From Propionibacteriaceae bacterium (GTDB lineage Bacteria; Actinomycetota; Actinomycetes; Propionibacteriales; Propionibacteriaceae): a stretch of 9,877 nt of DNA. The notes under the pieces were generated by a model. That model searched no databases, was not told where the DNA came from, and saw nothing but the letters and a program-made list of their open reading frames with translations. This document shows positions 1 through 5,573 of this stretch, in pieces. Every line of letters begins with the position of its first letter. Position 1 is the stretch's first letter. The translations under genes were made by a program, and so were the position numbers. The stretch is taken from contig PMBM01000175.1 in the NCBI GenBank assembly GCA_003153855.1, positions 16,919 to 26,795 of the forward strand, given 5' to 3'.

Positions 1-156
1 GACCAGCTCATGGCTCGCCACAAGGCCAACCACCTCAACGTCGTGTACGCACCGGATGCGGAGACCGCCGACAAGGCGCTCGTCGCGAAGGCCGCGATGT
101 TCGAGGCGATGGGCCTGCAGGTCCACCTGTGCGGCGACGTGCTGAAGGGACTGTGA
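1..156 (+). CDS. C-terminal end of probable L-fucose/L-arabinose-type isomerase (5' partial)
   Basis: Only the last 51 codons are present, open from the first base of the window and ending in TGA. The tail carries a basic, His/Asn-containing stretch (MARHKANHLNVVYAP) followed by an alanine-rich helix and the ending VHLCGDVLKGL. From memory this resembles the C-terminus of actinobacterial L-fucose/L-arabinose isomerase-family proteins, which interconvert an aldose and a ketose. The next gene starts one base later and is a sugar mutarotase related to FucU, which is the expected partner of such an isomerase and is the stronger argument. The catalytic domain lies outside the window, so neither substrate nor family can be proved here. 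High GC and codon choice match the neighbours. Confidence 0.5.
   Translation, partial: DQLMARHKANHLNVVYAPDAETADKALVAKAAMFEAMGLQVHLCGDVLKGL
145..150 (+). promoter_or_regulatory. Ribosome binding site for the FucU-like gene
   Basis: AAGGGA sits inside the last codons of the upstream gene, seven bases before the GTG at 158. It supports GTG 158 as the start over the in-frame ATG at 173, and fits co-translation of the two sugar genes. Confidence 0.6.
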
Positions 157-157
157 C

Positions 158-592
158 GTGCTGTACGGACCGATGACCCACCCGGAGCTGCTCCGAGTGG
201 TGGCCGCCGCCGGCCACGGCGCGAAGATCCTGCTCGCCGACGGCAACTACCCGCACTCGGTGTGGGTATCGCCGCGTGCCGAGCGGGTCGCCCTCAACCT
301 GGCGCCCGGCCTGCTGACCGTCGACGACGTGCTCGGCGTGCTGAAGCAGACCGTACCGATCGAGTCTGCGGCGATCATGATCCCGAGCCCGGGACCGGAC
401 TCCCCGTCGCACATCCCCGCGCACGACGGCTACCGGGCCGCCCTGCCGGACATCGCGTTCGACGAGGTTCCGAGGTTCGACTTCTACGCGCTGGCCAAGA
501 CCGACGACGTGTTCTGCGTTGTCGCGACGGGCGACCAGAGGCTGTACGCGAACCTGCTGCTCACGATCGGAGTCCGCCAGCCGACGGAGTAG
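158..592 (+). CDS. fucU: RbsD/FucU family sugar mutarotase (L-fucose mutarotase-like)
   Basis: This 144-residue protein has the usual length of the RbsD/FucU family, which interconverts anomers or pyranose/furanose forms of free sugars so that kinases or isomerases receive the right form. Visible family marks are His20 in AAGHGAK and Asp28 in LLADGNYP, which match the catalytic His and Asp of E. coli RbsD, and the C-terminal YANLLLTIGV (Tyr130, Asn132), matching YANIILCAGV of RbsD. The segment PRFDFYALAK followed by VVATGDQRLYANLLL aligns better with E. coli FucU than with RbsD, so L-fucose or a related sugar is the likelier substrate. The start is GTG, one base after the upstream stop and with AAGGGA at good spacing. 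It is the last gene of its operon and is followed by a strong hairpin. Enzyme class is well supported; the exact sugar is inferred. Confidence 0.85.
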   Translation: MLYGPMTHPELLRVVAAAGHGAKILLADGNYPHSVWVSPRAERVALNLAPGLLTVDDVLGVLKQTVPIESAAIMIPSPGPDSPSHIPAHDGYRAALPDIAFDEVPRFDFYALAKTDDVFCVVATGDQRLYANLLLTIGVRQPTE

Positions 593-602
593 GCACGCTC
601 GA

Positions 603-654
603 CTGAGATGACCGGGCCGGATCCGTACCAGGGTCCGGCCCGAACTCATCTCAG
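603..654. terminator. Bidirectional hairpin terminator between convergent genes
   Basis: CTGAGATGA (603-611) pairs with TCATCTCAG (646-654), enclosing a second stem in which 613-624 pairs with 631-642 (core GGGCCGGA/TCCGGCCC, one T-G wobble) around the loop GTACCA. The two stems are separated only by a small asymmetric bulge. There is no clear T-tract, as is common in high-GC actinobacteria. The structure starts 11 bases after the fucU stop and its right arm includes the stop codon of the gene on the other strand, so it probably ends transcription from both sides. Confidence 0.8.
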
Positions 655-1734
655 GTCGCCGGCGAGCGGGTTGCCGGGGTAGCCGAGTCGCTGCCACACC
701 ACGCTGTCGATGCGCTCGAAGAACTCGAACACGAACGCGGTGCACCAGTCCACCAGCTGCGGTGTCAGCGAGATCTTGGGGGCGAACCACATGACGTCGG
801 TCGCGATGCAGAAGCTCGGCGGGTCCATCGCCATGAGCCAGTCGAGCATGGGTCGTACGACGTCAGAGGCGAAATGGTTGTCGTCCGCCGAGACCTGATG
901 CTTGGCCTCGAAAGCGGGGACGAAGAGCATCAGCGGGTCACCGAGGCCGCGCCAGTCGAAGCCGAGCCTGCGGAACTGGAAGGGCAGTGGCACCATCACG
1001 TACCAGTCGTCGTGGCTCTGGACCACGACCGTGTCGCCGGTGTACGAGGTGGTCTGGTAGTGGTGCCGGAACCCGACACCCTGAAGCCCGCGCTGGGGCC
1101 GCAACGCGATGACGTCCAGCGCCTTCGGGTCGATCGAGGAGGGGTTCGCGGGAAGGTGAGCCAGGAGACGGTCGTCGCGGTCTGCGTACCAGGAGCCTGG
1201 GTAGCCGAAGAAGCCCCCGCCCGGCGCTGGCGGGACGACGTACCTGCGGAGCTCCGGGTCGGCGCTGATCGACTGGGCGACCAGTGCCATGTCGTCGCAG
1301 TACGCGCGGAGGCCCTCGTCTCCCAGTGGCACCTGGATCGCGGTGAGCGAGTCGTTGTCGATCGCGAGGTCGAGTGCTCGTCGGCGCGCGAACTCACGGA
1401 TCGTCACGAGGGAGCCGTCGAGGACGGCTTGTCCGAACGCCAGACTCTCGGCCACGACGAGCAGCCCGGCCTGGTTGGGGACCTGCACGCCGGAGATGCC
1501 GGCGCGAGGGTTGTCGGGTAGCGAGACGAAGAACGGCGGCAGGCACAGTGAGAGCCTGATCGTGGCGACGCCCGCGTACTTGTCGTACACGCTCGAGGTG
1601 TAGTCGAACCCCTGGTACGGGATCCCGGTCGAGGTGACCCCTGTCGTGTGTTCGGCGAAGGACCTCTCGAACCCCAGTCCGAACGGTGGGCAGTGCAAGC
1701 CGTCCAACGGGGAGGCAGCTGGCCAGGAGTTCAC
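646..1734 (-). CDS. Uncharacterised actinobacterial protein with apparent internal duplication
   Basis: This 362-residue protein is not assigned to a named function. I see no signal peptide, membrane segment or known catalytic motif. It resembles in pattern a family of uncharacterised actinobacterial proteins with an N-terminal 'F-x-x-G-x-P-x-x-x-FDY' stretch (here GIPYQGFDYTSS, about residues 37-48) and a later segment of the type 'FA..V....L..L......f.i......' followed by a hydrophobic helix. That later pattern occurs twice: around residues 94-157 (FGQAVLDG to MALVAQSI) and 283-344 (FASDVVRP to FVFEFFERI), so the protein looks like two diverged copies of one module. The start is GTG, three bases after the kinase stop, with no purine-rich ribosome site visible, so translation may depend on reinitiation. 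Its stop lies in the hairpin at 603-654. Co-transcription with the kinase suggests a functional link or a phosphorylation target, but this is inference. Confidence 0.75.
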   Translation of the reverse strand: MNSWPAASPLDGLHCPPFGLGFERSFAEHTTGVTSTGIPYQGFDYTSSVYDKYAGVATIRLSLCLPPFFVSLPDNPRAGISGVQVPNQAGLLVVAESLAFGQAVLDGSLVTIREFARRRALDLAIDNDSLTAIQVPLGDEGLRAYCDDMALVAQSISADPELRRYVVPPAPGGGFFGYPGSWYADRDDRLLAHLPANPSSIDPKALDVIALRPQRGLQGVGFRHHYQTTSYTGDTVVVQSHDDWYVMVPLPFQFRRLGFDWRGLGDPLMLFVPAFEAKHQVSADDNHFASDVVRPMLDWLMAMDPPSFCIATDVMWFAPKISLTPQLVDWCTAFVFEFFERIDSVVWQRLGYPGNPLAGDLR

Positions 1735-1737
1735 GGG

Positions 1738-3822
1738 TCAGCCGACGAGCAGGGAGATCGTCGACCCCTGGGCGACCATCGTGCCGGCGCCCGGGTCGGT
1801 GCCGTAGGCCAGACCGAACGCGAGCCCGCCGGAGACGATCGACTTCGTCGTCACCTGGAAGCCGGCGGCCTGAAGTGCGGTCGTCGCGTCAGCCTTCGAC
1901 TTGCCGCGCACCGTGGGCACCGCAACCATGACCGGGCCCTTGGAGACCACGAGCGTGATGGTGTCGCCCTTCTTGCCCTGTCCGGAGTTCGGGGTCTGCG
2001 AGATGACGAGACCCGCCGCCACGGTCTTCGAGTTGTCCTGGGTCGCCGTGACGACGAAACCGAGTGCCTGGAGCTCCTTGGTGGCCTGGTCGCCTGGCTT
2101 GCCCTCGTACGAGGCGATGTCGATCGGCTTCGGGCCCTTGGACACGACGAAGTCCACGGTCGTGCCGCGCTTCAGCTGGGTGCCGGGTTCGACGGACGCC
2201 GAGACGACGGTCCCTGAGGTGACGGTCTCGTCGTACGCCTCGGTGACCGTGCCGACGGCAAGGTTGAGCTTCGTCAGCGCGGTGACCGCGTCGGCCCGGC
2301 TCAGGCCCACGATCTTCGGGGCGACGAACCGCTCAGGGCCCTGCGAGACGACCATGGTGACGGTGCCGTCGCGGAGGATGCGGGCACCGCCGATCGGGTC
2401 CGTACGGATGACGTCCCCCGACGTGACCGTCTCCGAGTACTCCCGCGTGACGGTGACCCCGAGCACGGCTGTCGCGAGCACGGCACGGGCATCCTGCTCG
2501 GTCATGGCGTCGAGGTTGGGCGTGCTCGTCCAGCGCGCCTCGGCGAAGTAGTAGTACGCCCCGCCGCCGCCGGCCAGTCCGACGAGCAGCAGAAGCACCA
2601 GGGCCACCAGCCCGCGTCGCCGACGGTGCACCTTCGTCTGTGACACCCGTACCAGAGGTCGTACCGACGAAGTACGTGCGCTGCCATGGGCTGACGTGTC
2701 GTAGGGGATGCCGTCATGCGCGGCATCGATGTCCATGGGCGACATCGGGGTCGAGACCTGGAGCCGCTTCCCACCATCCTCGGACCGCGGCACGAAGCGC
2801 CACGAGGACGGCTCCGTGGGTGTCTTCGTACGGATCAGCACCGTGCGGGCATCGGGACGTACGGGGCTGACGGGCGACGCCGGTGCAGGATCGGCGAGAT
2901 CGGCGCCCGGGCCGGCACCGAGCCGCTCGGCGAGAGCAGGGTCGTCGTCGAGGCCTCGCAGCAGTGCCTTGCGGGCGCGAGTGACGCGCAGATGCATCGC
3001 GTGGCCGTCGACGGGCCGCTCGGCCGGGTTCCGGCGCGTGCACGCGGCGACGAGGGCGTCGACGTAGTCGGGGATCGCGACCCTGTGCCGGCCGAGCGAC
3101 GAGGGCGCGGGGACGTCCGCGTGGACGTGTGCGTACGCGACCTGGATCGGCGTCTCGCCGGTGTGCGGCTTGCGGCCGGTGAGGAGCTCGAACAGCACGA
3201 CGCCTGCCGAGTACACGTCCGAGCGGGACGTGGCCCGGCCCGAGGTCACGAGCTCCGGGGGGATGTACGAGACGGTGCCGATCAGCAGGCCCTGCGTCGC
3301 GGTCACGGTCTGGCCGGTGACGGCCTTGGCGAGGCCGAAGTCGGCGACCTTGACCACTCCGCGGTCGGAGATGATGACGTTCTCGGGCTTCACGTCGCAA
3401 TGGACGAGTCCGACCTCGTGCGCGGCCTCCAGCGCTTTGACGACCGGCTCGATGTAGGAGAGGGCCTTCTCCGGCGAGAGCGGCGCCTGGGTCGCGATGA
3501 CCTGACGCAGCGTGCGCCCCTCGACGTACTCCATGACGATGAAGGGTCGGCCGCGGTGCTCGCCCTGGTCGAAGACGGCCACGATGTTGGGGTGCGAGAG
3601 CCGCGCCGCCGCGCGCGCCTCGCGGTCGAACTTGCGGGCGAAGTCCATGTCGTCGCCGAGACCCTCGTGCATGACCTTCACCGCGACGATGCGGTCGAGA
3701 CGAGTGTCGACCGCCCGGTACACGGTGGCCATCCCGCCGCGCGCCAGTCTCTCGACGAGCCGGTACCGGTCGCCGAAGACATGCCCTACCAACGGGTCGT
3801 TGACGGGCGTGACGGTGCTCAC
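1738..3822 (-). CDS. pknL: PknL-like Ser/Thr protein kinase, membrane-anchored, four PASTA domains
   Basis: The product is a 694-residue transmembrane signalling kinase. Residues about 20-290 form the kinase domain: Gly-rich loop LARGGMATV (26-34), ATP-binding Lys49, catalytic loop HCDVKPEN (141-148), DFG (161-163), a Thr-rich activation loop TVTATQGLLIGT (172-183) and IPPE (187-190) in place of APE. A basic Pro/Ser/Thr-rich linker leads to RRRR and one membrane helix (404-426). About residues 433-694 outside the membrane form four PASTA repeats, which in related kinases bind peptidoglycan fragments. The activation loop resembles Mycobacterium PknL, which as I recall lacks PASTA domains. The catalytic loop has Cys142 where RD kinases have Arg. 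GTG 3822 is chosen as start because GGAG lies five bases upstream and the kinase fold begins 20 residues later; further upstream the frame only shadows the opposite gene. The downstream gene follows after 3 bases. Kinase identity is certain; PknL orthology is probable. Confidence 0.93.
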   Translation of the reverse strand: MSTVTPVNDPLVGHVFGDRYRLVERLARGGMATVYRAVDTRLDRIVAVKVMHEGLGDDMDFARKFDREARAAARLSHPNIVAVFDQGEHRGRPFIVMEYVEGRTLRQVIATQAPLSPEKALSYIEPVVKALEAAHEVGLVHCDVKPENVIISDRGVVKVADFGLAKAVTGQTVTATQGLLIGTVSYIPPELVTSGRATSRSDVYSAGVVLFELLTGRKPHTGETPIQVAYAHVHADVPAPSSLGRHRVAIPDYVDALVAACTRRNPAERPVDGHAMHLRVTRARKALLRGLDDDPALAERLGAGPGADLADPAPASPVSPVRPDARTVLIRTKTPTEPSSWRFVPRSEDGGKRLQVSTPMSPMDIDAAHDGIPYDTSAHGSARTSSVRPLVRVSQTKVHRRRRGLVALVLLLLVGLAGGGGAYYYFAEARWTSTPNLDAMTEQDARAVLATAVLGVTVTREYSETVTSGDVIRTDPIGGARILRDGTVTMVVSQGPERFVAPKIVGLSRADAVTALTKLNLAVGTVTEAYDETVTSGTVVSASVEPGTQLKRGTTVDFVVSKGPKPIDIASYEGKPGDQATKELQALGFVVTATQDNSKTVAAGLVISQTPNSGQGKKGDTITLVVSKGPVMVAVPTVRGKSKADATTALQAAGFQVTTKSIVSGGLAFGLAYGTDPGAGTMVAQGSTISLLVG

Positions 3823-3827
3823 ATGCG

Positions 3828-3831
3828 CTCC
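3828..3831 (-). promoter_or_regulatory. Ribosome binding site deciding the kinase start
   Basis: Read on the minus strand, GGAG lies five bases before the GTG at 3822. This decides the kinase start, since the open frame continues several hundred codons further upstream without a plausible protein. Confidence 0.6.
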
Positions 3832-3837
3832 AGACAC

Positions 3838-3897
3838 GGTTGGGGAAGTGAAAGCCGTGCAATGGCTGTGACCGAGTGTAGGAGCGCACTTCCAACC
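3838..3897. repeat. Interrupted inverted repeat flanking the kinase -10 box
   Basis: GGTTGGGGAAGTG (3838-3850) is mirrored by CACTTCCAACC (3887-3897): GGAAGTG pairs with CACTTCC and GGTT with AACC, with two extra bases in the left arm. The arms are about 48 bases apart centre to centre and enclose the proposed -10 at 3875-3880. It could be a paired operator in the divergent promoter region; no regulator is known from the sequence. Confidence 0.4.
3875..3880 (-). promoter_or_regulatory. Candidate -10 element of the kinase promoter
   Basis: On the minus strand this reads TACACT, a good actinobacterial TAnnnT -10 hexamer. A start seven or so bases downstream would give an mRNA leader of about 45 bases before GTG 3822, containing the GGAG ribosome site. 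No convincing -35 box is seen at 16-19 bases upstream. Confidence 0.45.
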
Positions 3898-3961
3898 TCC
3901 CCCGAACAACGCGCCGTACGGACGTGGAATCTGATCTGCCCGGACGGCCCTTCGACGGCCA

Positions 3962-3967
3962 TACGAT
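3962..3967 (+). promoter_or_regulatory. -10 element for leaderless transcription of the ThiE-like gene
   Basis: TACGAT is followed by six bases and then the GTG start at 3974, so the expected transcription start coincides with the first base of the coding sequence. No Shine-Dalgarno sequence is present, which agrees with a leaderless mRNA. The same element at nearly the same distance precedes the gene at 6950. Confidence 0.6.
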
Positions 3968-3973
3968 GTCGCC

Positions 3974-4720
3974 GTGACGGCACTCATGGGGCTCGAAGCC
4001 AAACTCCGGCTCGCCAAGACGCTGGTGATCATCGACACCCACCACGATGACGTCGCGGCATTCGTGTCCGCGCTGTACGCAGAGGGCGCCGACATGATCC
4101 AGGTCCGCGATCCGCACGCGCCCTTCGATGCGCTGCGGAAGGTCGTCGAGACCGCCCAGCGGATCGCGATGCCGATGAACAAGCTCGTTGCCGTGACCGG
4201 CGACCTGGAGGTCGCCAAGCGGGTCATGGCCGACGTGCTCGTGGGCGGTCCGGACCTCGATCCCGGGCTCGCCCATGCCCGCCTCCACGAGTACGCCCTC
4301 GTCGGCGCTCCCGCGTTCACCGCCGACGACTGCCGGCGCATCGCCGGGAGCGAGACGATCGAGTTCGCCCTGGTCGGCCCCGTACACCTCCCGTCGGGCG
4401 CGACGGCGACGGCCCCGGGCCTCGACCTCGTACGGGTCGCCGCCGAGGCGATGCCCGTGGCGGACGTGGCAGGCACCCCGTGGTTCGCCGTCGGCGGCGT
4501 CACGGCTGACCGTCTGGACGCGGTGATCGTTGCCGGTGCGCGCCGCGCGGGAGTCGTCGTCACCGGGAACGAAGACCTGGCGGACGTGGGCCGCGTGTCG
4601 ACCGCGCTGCGCAAGGCCTGGTCCGACGACCCGACGCTGCAGGACTACGCGTTCCGCGCGCTGTCGGCCACGCCGCGGGCAGCAGGTTTCCGCAGCCTCT
4701 CGGGCCCCGCTTCGTGGTGA
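3974..4720 (+). CDS. ThiE/TenI-like thiamine phosphate synthase-family protein, catalytic residues degenerate
   Basis: The 248-residue product has the TIM-barrel pattern of the thiamine phosphate synthase/TenI family: GADMIQVRDP (38-47) for the VQLRDK strand, VGGPDLD (90-96) for the HxGQxD strand, VGPVHLPSG (134-142) for the GP-pyrophosphate loop and WFAVGGV (170-176) for the AIGGI strand. It is about 30-40 residues longer than typical ThiE, with a C-terminal tail. Key synthase residues are missing: the Lys after QxRD is Pro47, the Asn-Asp pair is replaced by Thr75-Gly76, and the Lys after the GP loop is absent. It is therefore more likely a TenI-like or regulatory homologue than an active synthase. 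The start is GTG 3974, positioned for leaderless expression; ATG 3986 is an alternative. Its stop overlaps the next gene by GTGA. Family placement is good; activity is doubtful. Confidence 0.75.
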   Translation: MTALMGLEAKLRLAKTLVIIDTHHDDVAAFVSALYAEGADMIQVRDPHAPFDALRKVVETAQRIAMPMNKLVAVTGDLEVAKRVMADVLVGGPDLDPGLAHARLHEYALVGAPAFTADDCRRIAGSETIEFALVGPVHLPSGATATAPGLDLVRVAAEAMPVADVAGTPWFAVGGVTADRLDAVIVAGARRAGVVVTGNEDLADVGRVSTALRKAWSDDPTLQDYAFRALSATPRAAGFRSLSGPASW

Positions 4721-5205
4721 GCACCCGGAAGTCACGCGCCGTGCTGACCCTCGTCCTCGGCGTGGCCGTCATCCTCGGCTACGTCGTCTGGACCTGGGCC
4801 CGATCGACCAGCACGAGCGCCAGCGTCGCGACCCAGACGACCGCGGCGGCCAAAGCCACGTCGGTGGGTACGTCGAAGAGCACGAATCGCGCCACGACAA
4901 GCGCGAGCATCGATCCGGAGACAGGGCTGCACTGGATCGACGTGGCCGACCTTCCGTCCCAGGGGCGCGCCGTGCTGGCGCTGATCGACAAGGGCGGCCC
5001 CTACCCGTACAGCCAGGACGGCGGCACGTTCACCAACGCCGAGAAGCTGCTCCCGCTCAAGGCGAAGGGCTTCTACACCGAGTACACGGTCAGGCTGCCC
5101 AGCTCGAGCGACCGCGGCCCCGTACGGATCATCATGGGTGGCAAGGGCCAGTGGTACTTCTGGACCGACGACCACTACGCGTCGTTCTCGAGGATCAGAC
5201 GATGA
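4717..5205 (+). CDS. RNase Sa/barnase-type guanyl-specific ribonuclease with N-terminal membrane anchor
   Basis: The 162-residue product begins with a basic end (TRKSR) and a long hydrophobic helix (8-28), then a Ser/Thr/Ala-rich linker (30-64), then a microbial ribonuclease domain (about 70-162). The domain aligns with Streptomyces RNase Sa without gaps across the active site: Glu122, Arg133, Arg137 and His153 fall at the spacing of Sa Glu54, Arg65, Arg69 and His85, and PYSQDGGTFTNAE (97-109) keeps the guanine-binding Asn and Glu. Such enzymes cut RNA after guanosine through a 2',3'-cyclic intermediate. The cysteines forming the Sa disulfide are absent. No signal-peptidase site is evident, so it may stay anchored outside the membrane. 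GTG 4717 overlaps the preceding stop as GTGA; GTG 4714 is equally possible. The next gene encodes a barstar-type inhibitor, overlapping by four bases. The family call is strong; its biological target is unknown. Confidence 0.9.
   Translation: MSTRKSRAVLTLVLGVAVILGYVVWTWARSTSTSASVATQTTAAAKATSVGTSKSTNRATTSASIDPETGLHWIDVADLPSQGRAVLALIDKGGPYPYSQDGGTFTNAEKLLPLKAKGFYTEYTVRLPSSSDRGPVRIIMGGKGQWYFWTDDHYASFSRIRR
5190..5194 (+). promoter_or_regulatory. Ribosome binding site for the barstar gene
   Basis: GAGGA lies seven bases before ATG 5202, inside the end of the RNase gene. It fixes the barstar start at 5202 although the same frame stays open far upstream. It gives the inhibitor independent as well as coupled translation. 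Confidence 0.7.
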
Positions 5206-5564
5206 AGGGCTTGCTGACCGCACCGCTGCGCAGCGGGGTCTACGAGATGGTCGACGACATCGCGCTGCGGGACCGGCTGCGCCGTGCCGGGTGGCACGTG
5301 GGTCTCGTTGACCTGCGCGACCCCCGTCAGGCTGTGGCGGAGATCGGTGTCGAGCTGGGCTTCCCCGACTACTACGGCAAGAACCTCGATGCGCTCATCG
5401 ACAGCCTCGGCGACATCGAGCGACCCACGGCGCTCCTCGTCCACGTGCCGACCGAGCTGGGTCACTACGGGCAGGCGATGCTCGAGGTCCTCACGGATCG
5501 GGCGGAGTCCGTCCGGGAGGTCCCCTTCGCGCTCGTGCGCCTGCCGGGCACGCCGTCGTCCTAG
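5202..5564 (+). CDS. Barstar-family ribonuclease inhibitor (immunity protein)
   Basis: The 120-residue protein contains the barstar core FPDYYGKNLDALIDSL (54-69). Its Asp63 and Asp67 correspond to Asp35 and Asp39 of Bacillus barstar, the residues that plug the ribonuclease active site, and the two Tyr before Gly match Tyr29-Tyr30 of barstar. Barstar is about 90 residues; the extra N-terminal 25 or so residues are typical of actinobacterial versions. There is no signal peptide, so it should act in the cytoplasm and protect the cell from the coupled RNase. The genes overlap as ATGA (5202-5205), a common arrangement for toxin and immunity pairs where stoichiometry matters. The TAG stop is also the start of the -10 box used by the next gene. 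Family assignment is firm; pairing with the upstream RNase is inferred from adjacency and conserved contact residues. Confidence 0.9.
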   Translation: MKGLLTAPLRSGVYEMVDDIALRDRLRRAGWHVGLVDLRDPRQAVAEIGVELGFPDYYGKNLDALIDSLGDIERPTALLVHVPTELGHYGQAMLEVLTDRAESVREVPFALVRLPGTPSS

Positions 5565-5567
5565 GCT
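5562..5567 (+). promoter_or_regulatory. -10 element for leaderless polyprenyl synthase mRNA
   Basis: TAGGCT is followed by six bases and ATG 5574, the classic actinobacterial leaderless spacing. The hexamer includes the TAG stop codon of the barstar gene. No ribosome site precedes the ATG. No clear -35 is visible. Confidence 0.6.
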
Positions 5568-5573
5568 TCGCCC

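Noticed and set aside
2716..4050. Plus-strand open frame of 444 codons opposite the kinase
   Set aside because: It is antisense to intact kinase motifs, has Arg/Asp-rich unstructured composition and crosses the divergent promoter region.
3823..4614. In-frame upstream extension of the kinase (the frame stays open for 264 more codons)
   Set aside because: The extra residues have low-complexity Arg/Ser/Thr composition, lie opposite the ThiE-like gene, and a GTG with GGAG stands directly before the kinase fold.
4530..5201. Upstream part of the frame that contains barstar
   Set aside because: It is Arg/Pro-rich nonsense across the ThiE-like and RNase genes; the barstar ATG at 5202 has its own GAGGA ribosome site.
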